64,000 bases of DNA from Streptococcus porcinus (lineage in GTDB: Bacteria; Bacillota; Bacilli; Lactobacillales; Streptococcaceae). A model generated the notes under the pieces. That model did no database searches. It worked only from the letters and a program-made list of their open reading frames with translations, and had not been told where the DNA came from. Where the stretch lies: assembly GCF_900475415.1 (NCBI RefSeq), contig NZ_LS483388.1, positions 1,908,001 to 1,972,000 of the forward strand. Direction: 5' to 3'. This document shows positions 26,737 through 36,075 of the stretch, one piece after another (the first letter of the stretch is position 1; each line of letters starts with the position of its first letter). Both the position numbers and the translations under genes were made by a program.

Positions 26737-29178
26737 TTATTCTATGTCACATTTTATTTTACCTTTAGTTAAACCAACTTTTAATTTATTTCCAGAAGCT
26801 AACTGTCCCGAAAGGAGTAACTCTGACAATTTATCCTCAACTTCTGTTTGAATCGTTCTTCGAAGAGGACGAGCTCCCATTTCAATATCATAACCTTTTT
26901 CAGATAGGTATTTAAGTGCTGACGGCTGGAATTTTAGAGCAATTCCCTTTTCTTCTAAGGCAGCAACTAACGGTTTCACCATAATCCTCACTACTTGTTG
27001 CATATCATCTTGAGTTAAACTGTGGAAAACAACCTTTTCATCAATTCGATTAATAAATTCAGGACGATAAGCTTTCTTTAGTTCTTCTAAAATACGTTTT
27101 TCCATAGCTTGGTGATCTTGGCTAATATCTCGAGCACCAAAACCTACAGTCTTATCATCTCGAAGTGCTGTTGCACCTAAATTGCTAGTCATGATAATAA
27201 TAGTATTCGTGAAGTCAACTTTGCGACCGCGAGAATCTGTCAGCACCCCATCATCCAAAACTTGAAGAAGAACGTTGAAAATATCTGGATGAGCTTTTTC
27301 AACTTCATCAAAGAGCAAAACGGAGTAAGGTCTATTTCTTACTTTTTCTGTCAATTCTCCACCCTCGTCATAGCCCACATATCCTGGAGGGGCACCATTA
27401 AGACGACTGGCTGAAAATTTTTCCATGTACTCTGACATATCAAAACGAATTAATGCTGATTCATCATCAAATAAAACCTCAGCCAAGGCTTTAGCCAGCT
27501 CTGTTTTCCCAACACCTGTTGGACCTAGAAACATAAATGAACCGATTGGGCGTTTGCCAGTTCGAATACCAGATTGATTACGACGTATAGCCCTTGAAAT
27601 AGCTGAAATAGCTTCGTCTTGACCAATAACGCGTTTGTGTAATTCTTCCTCTAAACGAAGGTATTTTTGGCTATCAGCTTGACTAATTTTCTCTAGCGGT
27701 ATCCCTGATAGTTTACTCAAAGTTGCCATAATATCATCTTCTGTAACTGGGGTTGGATTGGGCTTTGTTTTCTGACCGGCTTTTAACAAACTAGCCACTT
27801 TTTTAAAATTCCCATCTAGGATAGCTTGATCAATAGGGCTTAAAAAGGATGGGGTCTCTTTTTTTATTAGTCCCTGGACAGTTGCACTTGCCTCATCTAA
27901 GAGGTCTATAGCAGAATCTGGCAGGTTTTTACTAGTTAAATAACGATGTGCAACTTTAACAGCCACTTTGACAGCCTGATCAGAAATACTAACATTATGA
28001 TACATCTCATAAGAAGATTTTAGACCAAGAAGAATTTTGTAAGCATCTTCAAGGCTTGGTTCTTCAATTAAAATTTTAGCAAAACGACGAGATAGAGCTG
28101 CATCTTTTTCAATATGTTTTTGATATTCTTCCTGAGTTGTTGCACCTACCATATGTAGCGTTCCGCGAGACAAGGCTGGTTTCAAAATGTTAGCCGCATC
28201 TAAGGTACTATCAATACCACTTCCTGAACCCATAATCGTATGTAACTCATCAACAAAAAGAATGATTTTCCCATCAGCTTCAATATCATCTATGATTTGA
28301 TTCATTCGCTCTTCAAAATCTCCACGAAAACGAGTTCCTGCAACCACACTCATCATGTCCAATTCCAAAACTCGCATATCCTGCAATTCGTAGGGAATAG
28401 CCCCCTCGACAATTCGTTGAGCTAGTCCATATGCCAAAGCCGTTTTCCCAACACCCGCATCTCCAACTAAGACCGGATTATTCTTAGTCTTGCGGCTCAA
28501 TACCTGAACCATTCGGGTAATTTCTTTATCTCGACCAATCACCGGTTCTAAAAGTCCTTGACTGGCCATTTGCGTTAAATCACGTGTGAAATCAGAAAGT
28601 TCACCTGCTGAACTTGCCGGTTTCATCATATCTGAGAATGTCCCACCCGCTTTTGATTTTTTAGGTTTGCGTAATTCATAAATAGCTTTAATAATCTCTT
28701 TGCTATAGGCAGCCTGTCTTTCAATTGCTTTACGTAAATCAGAGATTTTCAAGTCCCCTTGTCCCTCATCTCTTAGTTTAAAACCAGCCATTTCAAGCAA
28801 ACGTGCTGCCATCACATCAGGGTTCAACAATATTGCAAAAAGCACGTGTTCTGATCCCACTTCCTGGGCACCCGTTACTTGACGGATAGCATCTGAAAAC
28901 TGGAGAATTTTTGTTAAAGTTCTAGACTGACCTTTTAAAGCCCATTCTTTCACATCATCATTTGGCGTTTGTCCCATAGCCAAAATAGCTGCTGCTTCAT
29001 ATTCTTCTATAGCAACTTTATCATCAAATTCATTGAAGACAAGTCCAGCGAGTGAATTGTTAACCACAACCATTGCTAAAAGAAGATGCCATGTTTCTAA
29101 ATATTGGCTATCAAAGCGTGCCGCTTGATATTGAGCCTGCTTGAAAATTTCCTGCATTTTAAGTGAATAATCTATCAT
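26737..29178 (-). CDS. clpC: ATP-dependent Clp protease ATPase ClpC
   Basis: This HSP100 unfoldase feeds proteins to ClpP. The 813-aa protein has the Clp N-terminal domain, a first AAA+ module with Walker A GDAGVGKTAL, and a second with GPTGVGKTEL and the FMFLGPTG context. A VGF-type loop in DKTVGFGARD near the end of module 2 fits ClpP docking. Pairing with ctsR identifies it as ClpC rather than ClpE or ClpL. Its ATG overlaps the ctsR stop (TAATG), so the two are translationally coupled. Confidence 0.94.
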   Translation of the reverse strand: MIDYSLKMQEIFKQAQYQAARFDSQYLETWHLLLAMVVVNNSLAGLVFNEFDDKVAIEEYEAAAILAMGQTPNDDVKEWALKGQSRTLTKILQFSDAIRQVTGAQEVGSEHVLFAILLNPDVMAARLLEMAGFKLRDEGQGDLKISDLRKAIERQAAYSKEIIKAIYELRKPKKSKAGGTFSDMMKPASSAGELSDFTRDLTQMASQGLLEPVIGRDKEITRMVQVLSRKTKNNPVLVGDAGVGKTALAYGLAQRIVEGAIPYELQDMRVLELDMMSVVAGTRFRGDFEERMNQIIDDIEADGKIILFVDELHTIMGSGSGIDSTLDAANILKPALSRGTLHMVGATTQEEYQKHIEKDAALSRRFAKILIEEPSLEDAYKILLGLKSSYEMYHNVSISDQAVKVAVKVAHRYLTSKNLPDSAIDLLDEASATVQGLIKKETPSFLSPIDQAILDGNFKKVASLLKAGQKTKPNPTPVTEDDIMATLSKLSGIPLEKISQADSQKYLRLEEELHKRVIGQDEAISAISRAIRRNQSGIRTGKRPIGSFMFLGPTGVGKTELAKALAEVLFDDESALIRFDMSEYMEKFSASRLNGAPPGYVGYDEGGELTEKVRNRPYSVLLFDEVEKAHPDIFNVLLQVLDDGVLTDSRGRKVDFTNTIIIMTSNLGATALRDDKTVGFGARDISQDHQAMEKRILEELKKAYRPEFINRIDEKVVFHSLTQDDMQQVVRIMVKPLVAALEEKGIALKFQPSALKYLSEKGYDIEMGARPLRRTIQTEVEDKLSELLLSGQLASGNKLKVGLTKGKIKCDIE

Positions 29179-29642
29179 TAATTGCTTCCCTTCCTGTCAA
29201 TACGCTGTAGCAAGCGATATAGCATACGCGCACGAATAGCAGACGCGTCTGCCCCTAAAACTTTATCAGAGGCCATGGCTAAGATAACATTCCCCTCACG
29301 TTCAGTAATTAAATGTTCATCAAATAATAATTGAATAGAATCAGTAAAAACGACTTCACTCACCTGCTGACCAATATTTGCAGTTAAATTGCCAATGAGA
29401 TGGTGTTTATCTGAAAAATGAACTTTAGCAATTCGAATATAGCCACCTCCACCACGCTTACTCTCAACTTCATATCCACGACTCTCAGTGAAACGGGTTT
29501 TAATAACATAATTAATCTGACTTGGTACCACTTGGAAAGAATCTGCTAATAGAGAACGTTTAATTTCGGCAATCCCTGATTGAGCTAATAACTCTTTGAT
29601 ATATTCCTCAATGCTATCCGATGTGTTTTTTGTCGGCATCAA
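29178..29642 (-). CDS. ctsR: transcriptional repressor CtsR
   Basis: This class III heat-shock repressor is 154 aa. The winged helix-turn-helix region includes DSFQVVPSQINYVIKTRF (about residues 29-46), and the Gly-rich wing RGGGGYIRI (about 63-71) acts as the thermosensor in the family. It overlaps clpC by one base. A CtsR box over its own promoter indicates autorepression, and another lies at groESL. McsA/McsB are not encoded nearby, as is usual in streptococci. Confidence 0.95.
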   Translation of the reverse strand: MMPTKNTSDSIEEYIKELLAQSGIAEIKRSLLADSFQVVPSQINYVIKTRFTESRGYEVESKRGGGGYIRIAKVHFSDKHHLIGNLTANIGQQVSEVVFTDSIQLLFDEHLITEREGNVILAMASDKVLGADASAIRARMLYRLLQRIDRKGSN

Positions 29643-29667
29643 CTCACCCCTTTATTTCTATTCAACT

Positions 29668-29693
29668 TTTGACTAAAACTGACTTTTATTATA
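29668..29693 (-). promoter_or_regulatory. ctsR-clpC promoter -10 and CtsR box
   Basis: On the minus strand AGTCAGTTTTAGTCAAA (29685-29668 region) is a CtsR direct repeat with one divergent half. TATAAT lies at 29693-29688, so the box sits just downstream of the -10 and would block the start site. Confidence 0.75.
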
Positions 29694-29761
29694 ACAAATT
29701 GCAGATGTGAAAAGCAAATCTTTGTTCACTAAAACAATCTCTCTTGTTCATACAGACACAA

Positions 29762-29790
29762 AAAAAAGGCAGAAACTAATCTGCCTTTTT
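29762..29790 (-). terminator. cspA terminator
   Basis: AAAAAGGCAGA and TCTGCCTTTTT pair perfectly around a 6-nt loop, with A/T tracts on both sides, 20 bp after the cspA stop. Confidence 0.9.
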
Positions 29791-29809
29791 ATCTATTGTT
29801 CATTACTGA

Positions 29810-30013
29810 TTAAGATAATTTAGTGATATTCACTGCTTGAGGGCCACGTTGACCTTCTTCAACATCAAATTCAACTTTTTGACCTTCATCTAAAGTTTTG
29901 AAACCATCAGACTGAATTGCTGAAAAATGTGCGAAGACATCTTGACCTTCCTCAGTTGAGATAAAACCGAAACCTTTTTCAGCGTTAAACCATTTAACTG
30001 TACCTTGTGCCAT
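29810..30013 (-). CDS. cspA: cold-shock protein
   Basis: This 67-aa single-domain nucleic-acid chaperone starts [20 protein letters not shown] at 30013; the ATG six bases earlier is too near the AGGAAG site. RNP1 (KGFGFI, residues 13-18) and RNP2 (VFAHF, about 26-30) are intact. The leader is about 93 nt from a TTGACA/TAGACT promoter, consistent with the long structured leaders of cold-shock genes. It is transcribed alone. Confidence 0.95.
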   Translation of the reverse strand: MAQGTVKWFNAEKGFGFISTEEGQDVFAHFSAIQSDGFKTLDEGQKVEFDVEEGQRGPQAVNITKLS

Positions 30014-30112
30014 ATACATCCACTTCCTTTCTAATAAAGCTATTGTGTAAAACTAGAGAGAAATGAAGATGTTAAAACACAAATATTTACTCAAAAACTA
30101 ATTTACAATCTC

Positions 30113-30141
30113 AGTCTAACAGAGAATAGAAGTATTGTCAA
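30113..30141 (-). promoter_or_regulatory. cspA promoter
   Basis: On the minus strand TTGACA (30141-30136) and TAGACT (30118-30113) are 17 bp apart. The start site would be near 30106, leaving a leader of about 93 nt. The remaining 220 bp up to 30361 hold only the promoter region of the next gene and a weak cre-like sequence near 30188. Confidence 0.75.
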
Positions 30142-30361
30142 GATAAAACATTAAAACTCCTTTAAAACTTTAAAAAATAAATTAAATAGAAAGCGTTTAA
30201 CAAGCTCAAGGTAGCTTTTTAGTTGAGTTTCTCCTCTCTCTAGGCTAAAATGTGTTTTATAAAGAAGTTCTATTTTTAGCAACTCAAAGACATTTATTCA
30301 CTTGAGATAATTAATTAAAAAAGTAAGCGAAGTGCTAAAATAGACAACCATAGGAGAGAAT

Positions 30362-30631
30362 ATGCCGGACACCAACCTAGTAGATCGCATTCAAAGCATG
30401 CGTCAAAAATATATTAACAATTACCCCACAGAGAAACTAAAGGCAGATTACACCTGTCCAGATATCAGAAAAGCTAAAAAATTAAAGAAGAAGCTTATTG
30501 CTCTTGAAAAAGAACGTTGTCACAAATTAATTGAACATACCGATGTCTCTGAGATTGACCAAAAAATTGCTATTTTAAAAAATAACTACATTAATGAAAG
30601 TCAGTCATCTCATAACCAGGAAAAATCTTAA
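30362..30631 (+). CDS. small charged protein upstream of the antiporter, unknown function
   Basis: I do not recognise the family. The 89-aa product is Lys/Glu-rich and predicted helical, without a signal or membrane segment, and contains KAKKLKKKLIALEKERCHKL (about residues 39-58), a likely coiled coil. An AGGAGAG site precedes the ATG. Its stop codon is two bases before the antiporter start, so the two are almost certainly cotranscribed and perhaps functionally coupled. A cytoplasmic partner of the antiporter is a guess from position. Confidence 0.65.
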   Translation: MPDTNLVDRIQSMRQKYINNYPTEKLKADYTCPDIRKAKKLKKKLIALEKERCHKLIEHTDVSEIDQKIAILKNNYINESQSSHNQEKS

Positions 30632-30633
30632 TC

Positions 30634-32703
30634 ATGCCAATAGCTATAATTGTCATCACCTTTTTACTTTCCCTCATCTTATCCAACGTTATTAATCGTA
30701 TTATTCCTCAGATACCTCTACCCGCTATACAACTCTTTTTTGGTATCCTATTTGGAATTTTTAGCAAAGACCAAGCTTTCATTCTGAACCCTGAACTCTT
30801 CCTAGCTTTTGTCATCGCTCCATTAAACTTCCGTGAAGGTCAAGAAAGTGATGTTAAAAGTTTTCTGAAGTCACGCAATCTGGTTTTATTCCTTATCTTG
30901 CCTACTGTTTTTTTAACCACTATTCTTATGGGGCTCAGTATCAAAGCCTTAATTCCTGTAGAATTACCTCTCGCTCTATGTTTTGCTATGGGTGCTTCGT
31001 TAGCCCCAACCGACGCCGTAGCCTTTTTATCCCTTGCTAAGCGTTTTAAGTTTCCTAATCAAATCAAAAACATTCTTACTTCTGAAGGGCTTTTAAATGA
31101 CGCTAGTGGTTTAGTTGCTTTTCAGTTTGCCCTTATCGCTCTTACTACAGGCTATTTTTCTCTGACAAAAGCAGGACTCCAATTATTGATTTCCATTATA
31201 GGAGGCTTAGCTGTTGGTATCATCTTTGCATTATTAAATAGAATCTTTTTATCTATCCTAGAAAAATATGACGCTGCCGATGTTACAGGTGCTCTGCTAC
31301 TTGAATTAACTCTTCCTTTCGTTGTTTACTTTATTGCCCATATGCTAAATGTCTCAGGTATTATTGCAGTCGTTATTGCTGGGGTTATGCAAGCTAACCG
31401 ACTTAAAAAAGTCACCTTGTTCGATGCACAGGTTGATCGTGTAACAACAATTATCTGGGAGACCATAAATTTTATGTTAAATGGTCTTGTATTCATGATA
31501 TTTGGAATAGAATTAGCTCAATTTACTGGTCCCGCAATCGCTAATCCAAACTATAGTAATGTTTCTCTCTTTTTACTAGTTTTTGCCCTCACTGCGATTT
31601 TATTCCTCATTCGTTATATGTTAATCTTCAGTTACTTTTGGATAAGGAGTCTAAAGACTCGTAAAAGTATTCAAAAATACTGGAAACATATCAACCTTTT
31701 AACAATTTCTGGTGTTAAAGGAAGTGTCTCTATCGCTATCGTTTTGTTGCTCCCAAAATTAACTGGAGTTCAAAATAGCATCGCATTATTCATTGTCGGT
31801 TCAGTGACCTTGCTGAGTTTTTTGAGTGGCTTGCTTATTCTTCCTAAACTAGCGCCTTTAATGACCACATCTCAAAATCTTGTAACTAAAATTGCCCTCC
31901 TAACAGATGTTTTACAGAGCTTAGCGAGGGAAAGTAGGACAGCACCAGCTAATCAAGCAGCCCTTTACTATGTTATGGATAGCTATAATAATAGAATTGA
32001 AAACCTGATTTTGGAGCAAGAGCCCAATAACGTCAAAGAAGAATTAGCGGAATTACAGTTACTCACCCTAACAATTGAAAGCGAAGGCCTAGAACACGCT
32101 TACAAACAAAAGAAAATCAATATTGTAGAGTACCGTGTCTATCAGAATTACATAAAACTTCTTGAAAGACAGGTTAATCGTAGCTTTATTTCAAGTTTCA
32201 GCTATACAGTTACCATACTTTTGCGCGTTTTACGCCATCTTTTACGAGAACTCCTTTCCTTTGGAAAACGAAAGGATAGAATAGCAACCACTTTCAATCA
32301 AGGGACACACCTCTCACAAGAGAACCGAGATCATCTAACTGAATTATATTTAGACAATACCGAGCTAATCATGGAAACTTTAGAAGATTTAGAAGGATTT
32401 TACACAACATCACTTATTGATTTCCTACAGAATCAACGCCTCCAGAAAGCAGAATTAATTAAATCTGGTTTATTTGTGGAACGCGTTATTGCCAATTTCA
32501 TTCCCGATATTAGCGGGGAAAGATTACATGGCTATTATTTAGAAAGACAGTTTATTTCTAATTATGAACAGCGAGGTGAACTAACAGCTAAAGAAGCTCA
32601 AGCCTTACGTGATGAAGTTAATGAACTAGAAAGTTATTCCTTACGCGAGAGCTCTCCTAACTTTGCTTACGACCTTATTAAATATCGACATACAACGAAG
32701 TGA
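30634..32703 (+). CDS. CPA1-family cation/proton antiporter
   Basis: This membrane antiporter (Na+/H+ or K+/H+ exchange) is 689 aa: about twelve hydrophobic segments in residues 1-400, then a long cytoplasmic C-terminal region rich in helices (about 410-689). The transport-core motifs are intact, GASLAPTDAVAFLSL (about 122-136), with the key Asp, and EGLLNDASGLVAF (about 151-163). The C-terminal half lacks a recognisable TrkA/RCK nucleotide-binding domain. A terminator hairpin overlaps the stop codon. The ion cannot be told from sequence. Confidence 0.88.
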   Translation: MPIAIIVITFLLSLILSNVINRIIPQIPLPAIQLFFGILFGIFSKDQAFILNPELFLAFVIAPLNFREGQESDVKSFLKSRNLVLFLILPTVFLTTILMGLSIKALIPVELPLALCFAMGASLAPTDAVAFLSLAKRFKFPNQIKNILTSEGLLNDASGLVAFQFALIALTTGYFSLTKAGLQLLISIIGGLAVGIIFALLNRIFLSILEKYDAADVTGALLLELTLPFVVYFIAHMLNVSGIIAVVIAGVMQANRLKKVTLFDAQVDRVTTIIWETINFMLNGLVFMIFGIELAQFTGPAIANPNYSNVSLFLLVFALTAILFLIRYMLIFSYFWIRSLKTRKSIQKYWKHINLLTISGVKGSVSIAIVLLLPKLTGVQNSIALFIVGSVTLLSFLSGLLILPKLAPLMTTSQNLVTKIALLTDVLQSLARESRTAPANQAALYYVMDSYNNRIENLILEQEPNNVKEELAELQLLTLTIESEGLEHAYKQKKINIVEYRVYQNYIKLLERQVNRSFISSFSYTVTILLRVLRHLLRELLSFGKRKDRIATTFNQGTHLSQENRDHLTELYLDNTELIMETLEDLEGFYTTSLIDFLQNQRLQKAELIKSGLFVERVIANFIPDISGERLHGYYLERQFISNYEQRGELTAKEAQALRDEVNELESYSLRESSPNFAYDLIKYRHTTK

Positions 32704-32722
32704 CTTTATCACTTCGTTTTTT
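32696..32722 (+). terminator. antiporter terminator overlapping its stop codon
   Basis: CGAAGTGA and TCACTTCG form an 8-bp stem with a 5-nt loop followed by six T. The TGA stop codon is part of the left arm. Confidence 0.9.
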
Positions 32723-32740
32723 GAGCAAATCAATTGAAAT

Positions 32741-32772
32741 ATCACTAATTAGTGATAAAATAGGATTATAAT
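32741..32772 (+). promoter_or_regulatory. palindromic operator and -10 box of the VOC/flavin reductase operon
   Basis: ATCACTAATTAGTGAT (32741-32756) is a perfect 16-bp palindrome. It covers the -35 position of a promoter whose -10, TATAAT, is at 32767-32772, about 50 bp before the first ATG. A MarR- or HxlR-type repressor of the kind that controls quinone-responsive operons in Bacillus would fit, but no such regulator gene is in the window. Confidence 0.65.
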
Positions 32773-32821
32773 AACTAAATAAGCTACTAGTGAATTTATC
32801 AAAGAAAAGGAGCTTTTAATC

Positions 32822-33784
32822 ATGACAAATTCAAATCTATTAGGAATCCATCATATAACTGCAATGACTAATAACACTCAGCGTAACTATCACTTTTTCA
32901 CTGAAATTTTGGGAATGCGCCTGGTTAAAAAGACAGTAAATCAAGATGACATCCATACCTACCATACTTTTTTTGCTGATGACAAAGGAAATGCCGGAAC
33001 AGACGTGACTTTCTTTGATTTTCCTGATAATCCAAAGGGAATCCCTGGAACAAACGCTATTACACGAATCGGTTTTCGTGTACCAAACGACGACGCTTTA
33101 ACTTACTATTTAGAACGATTTGATTCTTTTGGGGTTAAACATGGCACTATTATTGATTTATTTGGTCATAAAGCACTGCCTTTTGAGGAAGAAGATGGAC
33201 AGCGTTACCAACTGGTATCTGATGAATATAACAGTGGTATTCAGGCAGGCATTCCTTGGAAAGAGGGGCCAGTTCCAACAGATAAAGCTATTTACGGGTT
33301 AGGTCCAGTTGAGATAACTGTTAGTTACTATGACGATTTCAAAAATTATCTCATCCAAGTCTACGACATGCATATCCTAAAAGAAGGTCTCGACTACACT
33401 ATTTTAGAAGTGGGAGAAGGCGGTCACGGAGGACAAGTTATTTTGCGTAAAGATGAAATATCTTCTCAAGCTATTCAGGGATATGGCGAAGTACATCATG
33501 TTTCCTTCCGTGTCAAAGATTCAAAAGCCATCCAAGAATGGGCAAACAAATACGAACGCCTAGGAATCATGAGCTCAGGGATTGTGGATCGTTTTTATTT
33601 CCAAGCGCTCTACTCCCGTGTGGGTCATATTTTAATTGAAATTTCAACTGATGGGCCTGGTTTTATGACTGATGAACCTTATGAAACTTTAGGAGAGTCA
33701 CTCTCACTTCCCCCATTTCTTGAACCTAAACGTCATATCATTGAAGGTATGATACGCCCATTTGATACTAAACGACAACATTAA
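32822..33784 (+). CDS. ring-cleaving-dioxygenase-type VOC protein 1 (MhqO-like)
   Basis: This vicinal-oxygen-chelate metalloprotein is 320 aa with two tandem VOC domains. Metal-ligand-type residues are visible in LLGIHHITAM (His near residue 12), GEVHHVSFRV (about 220-229) and HILIEISTDGPGF (about 260-272). It resembles Bacillus MhqO/MhqA, linked to hydroquinone tolerance. It begins with an AAGGAG site and leads a four-gene operon. Its paralogue follows after 10 bp. The natural substrate is not established. Confidence 0.82.
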   Translation: MTNSNLLGIHHITAMTNNTQRNYHFFTEILGMRLVKKTVNQDDIHTYHTFFADDKGNAGTDVTFFDFPDNPKGIPGTNAITRIGFRVPNDDALTYYLERFDSFGVKHGTIIDLFGHKALPFEEEDGQRYQLVSDEYNSGIQAGIPWKEGPVPTDKAIYGLGPVEITVSYYDDFKNYLIQVYDMHILKEGLDYTILEVGEGGHGGQVILRKDEISSQAIQGYGEVHHVSFRVKDSKAIQEWANKYERLGIMSSGIVDRFYFQALYSRVGHILIEISTDGPGFMTDEPYETLGESLSLPPFLEPKRHIIEGMIRPFDTKRQH

Positions 33785-33794
33785 GGAGGTTATT

Positions 33795-34685
33795 ATGGAA
33801 ACTATTAGACACATTCACCATATTAGCGCCATTGTTGGAGATGCTCAAGAAAATTTAGACTTTTACAGAGATATCTTACAATTACGCCTCGTTAAAAAAA
33901 CACTTAACTTCGATGACCCAAGTGTTTATCATCTCTACTTTGCTAACCAAGAAGCAGACTCTGGAACTCTAATCACATTTTTCCCTTGGGAAAACCACAC
34001 TCCAGGACAGATTGGTAGCGGACAAGGAGGTCGTATTCTCTTTAGCATTCCATCTGGAACTCTACCTTTTTGGCAAGAAAGATTAACAAAATTCCAAGTT
34101 CCCTTTGTTACAAAAGATCTCTTTGGAGCTAGCGCACTCTTTTTCCAAGATCGTCACCAACTGGAATTAGCCTTAGTTGAAAGTACGGATCAATCTCAAA
34201 CCAGTAATATACTCGGATTTCATGGTGTTTTTTTACACACGCATGATTTTGAAGGCAGTTATCACTTTATGAAAAAAGTTTTAGGACTAGTTGATACATT
34301 TGAAAATGATGACTACTATCTTTTGGAAACCATTGGTCCTCAAAAACATATTATTTATCTCCCTAAACATAACGAAACACGTGGTCATATGGGACCTGGA
34401 ACTGTGCATCACATTGCTTGGAATGTGTCTGACATAGAAAGTTTAAAATCCTGGTATGACTACCTTAACCAAACTAACTTTAATGTTACCACAATCCGTA
34501 ATCGTAAGTATTTCAAGTCCATCTATTTTCGTGAGCCGGGCAAAGTTATTTTTGAATTGGCAACCCAAGGACCTGGTTTAACAATTGATGAAACTAAAGA
34601 AGAACTAGGAAAAACGCTACTAATTCCCCCAATCTACGAAAAAAGACGAGAAGAGCTAGTCAAGCACTTAAAACCATTACATTAA
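33795..34685 (+). CDS. ring-cleaving-dioxygenase-type VOC protein 2
   Basis: This paralogue of the preceding protein shares the N-terminal pattern (IRHIHHISAIVGDAQENLDF here) and the FYRDILQLRLVKKT segment. The start at 33795 (METIRH) follows a TAAGGAGG site overlapping the previous stop; the longer frame begins inside the upstream gene. At 296 aa it has two VOC domains with GTVHHIAWNVSD and VIFELATQGPG ligand segments. It probably arose by tandem duplication. The two may form a heteromer or act on different adducts. Confidence 0.8.
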   Translation: METIRHIHHISAIVGDAQENLDFYRDILQLRLVKKTLNFDDPSVYHLYFANQEADSGTLITFFPWENHTPGQIGSGQGGRILFSIPSGTLPFWQERLTKFQVPFVTKDLFGASALFFQDRHQLELALVESTDQSQTSNILGFHGVFLHTHDFEGSYHFMKKVLGLVDTFENDDYYLLETIGPQKHIIYLPKHNETRGHMGPGTVHHIAWNVSDIESLKSWYDYLNQTNFNVTTIRNRKYFKSIYFREPGKVIFELATQGPGLTIDETKEELGKTLLIPPIYEKRREELVKHLKPLH

Positions 34686-34695
34686 AGGAGTAGCT

Positions 34696-35307
34696 ATGAT
34701 CTCACTAGCAACTGACACTTTAAGTCAGCAGAACATCTATAAACTCTTAATTGGAAGTGTTATTCCAAGACCTATTGCCTTTGTTACAACTTTATCTGAA
34801 GCGGGACAAGTTAATTTAGCTCCTTTTAGTTTTTATAATATTGTCAGCCACCAACCAGCTATCATTTCAATCAGTATTCAACGTCAAGACGGCCATATGA
34901 AAGATACTGCTCACAACATTATCTATCAAAGAGAAGCCGTTATTCATAGTGTTTCAATTGATAATTTGACTGCTATCAACCAAGCGTCCAAACCCTTAGC
35001 TTATGGTCAAAGTGAGCTATCTTTGACAGGTATGACCCTTGTGAATTCTAGCAGTATTCAAACACCTGGCGTTTCAGAAACTTTAATCCGTCTTGAAGCA
35101 AAGCTCTTTCAGCATATTCCCATTTCTAATGAGCAAAACCAAGTTATCGCCGACTTACTGCTTTTGCAGATCATCCATTTCCATATAGATGAAAGCATCT
35201 ATCATGATGGTTACATCTCCTCAGAAGCGTTAGAGCCAATAAGTCGCTTAGCCGGTAGTAACTATGCCAAAATAGGAGAAATATTCAGTGTAGAAAGGCC
35301 CAAATAG
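34696..35307 (+). CDS. flavin reductase-like (DIM6/NTAB) FMN-binding protein
   Basis: This 203-aa protein belongs to the flavin reductase-like family with a split-barrel FMN site. SVIPRPIAFVTTLSEAGQVN (residues 17-36) followed by LAPFSFYN is the typical flavin-binding region. An AAAGGAG site lies 7 bases before the ATG. It sits third in the operon with the two VOC proteins and an esterase, and may supply electrons to reduce quinones or carry out the reduction itself. The exact reaction is inferred from context. Confidence 0.82.
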   Translation: MISLATDTLSQQNIYKLLIGSVIPRPIAFVTTLSEAGQVNLAPFSFYNIVSHQPAIISISIQRQDGHMKDTAHNIIYQREAVIHSVSIDNLTAINQASKPLAYGQSELSLTGMTLVNSSSIQTPGVSETLIRLEAKLFQHIPISNEQNQVIADLLLLQIIHFHIDESIYHDGYISSEALEPISRLAGSNYAKIGEIFSVERPK

Positions 35308-35310
35308 CTT

Positions 35311-35919
35311 ATGACAACATACTATCAATACTATAACGGTCAAGAAGGAGAACCTCTTTTTATCCTCCTTCACGGTACTGGGGGCAATGAAGAAAGTCTA
35401 TTACCAATAGTCTCCTACCTCAACCCGCATGCACATGTTTTAGCACTTCGCGGCCAAGTCTCCGAAAATGGGTCTTTACGTTTCTTCAAACGCTATGCAG
35501 AAGGAGAATTCGATCTCCTCGATTTGGAAGAAAAAGGAAAACAGCTGATGGAAGAGCTCAGCCAGTTCATAAGGAACCATAGGTTATCTACTGATAACTC
35601 TGTTTTAATTGGCTTTTCAAACGGTTCAAATATGGCTATTAATCTGCTTTTAAGAGATGCTAGTCCATTCAAAAAGGGAATTCTATTTGCCCCCATGTAT
35701 CCCATTACCACTAATACTCTCACTGAAACCAAAAAAAGCACCTCTGTTTTTATCTCTATGGGAAGATTAGATCCACTTGTTCCACTCCATCAGAGTGAAA
35801 AAGTGCTCTATGAATTCCAATCTAGGCAAGCACAGGTTACTCCCTACTGGGTTAAGAACCATGAAATCACCTCAGAAAGCCTAAAAGCAGCTCGAAAATG
35901 GCTTGTCAAAAATGGGTAA
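35311..35919 (+). CDS. alpha/beta-hydrolase, phospholipase/carboxylesterase type (MhqD-like)
   Basis: This 202-aa serine hydrolase shows the oxyanion segment LHGTGGNEESLL (about residues 20-31), the nucleophile elbow GFSNGSNMAI (Ser in GFSNG, near 99) and the Asp-containing GRLDPLVP (about 150-157); the catalytic His is in VKNHEIT near the end. In Bacillus mhqD and mhqO belong to one quinone-responsive regulon, supporting a detoxification role here. It starts 3 bp after the flavin reductase gene and ends the operon. Confidence 0.82.
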   Translation: MTTYYQYYNGQEGEPLFILLHGTGGNEESLLPIVSYLNPHAHVLALRGQVSENGSLRFFKRYAEGEFDLLDLEEKGKQLMEELSQFIRNHRLSTDNSVLIGFSNGSNMAINLLLRDASPFKKGILFAPMYPITTNTLTETKKSTSVFISMGRLDPLVPLHQSEKVLYEFQSRQAQVTPYWVKNHEITSESLKAARKWLVKNG

Positions 35920-36075
35920 ATTTAAATTAAATTTCATTCTAAAAATCAGACAAACCATCTAACAAGTATTTTGAACAGTGCAAATTACCAGTCAGCGTCC
36001 AAAGATGCTAGCTGATAATTCATTTATGTTTTCTTTTCCCACTTCACTCCGTAGTGATGTAATGAGAAAACCTAT

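Noticed and set aside
30188..30201. cre site before the small protein/antiporter genes
   Set aside because: AGAAAGCGTTTAAC matches only 11 of 14 positions and lies about 160 bp upstream without a clear promoter; too weak to list.
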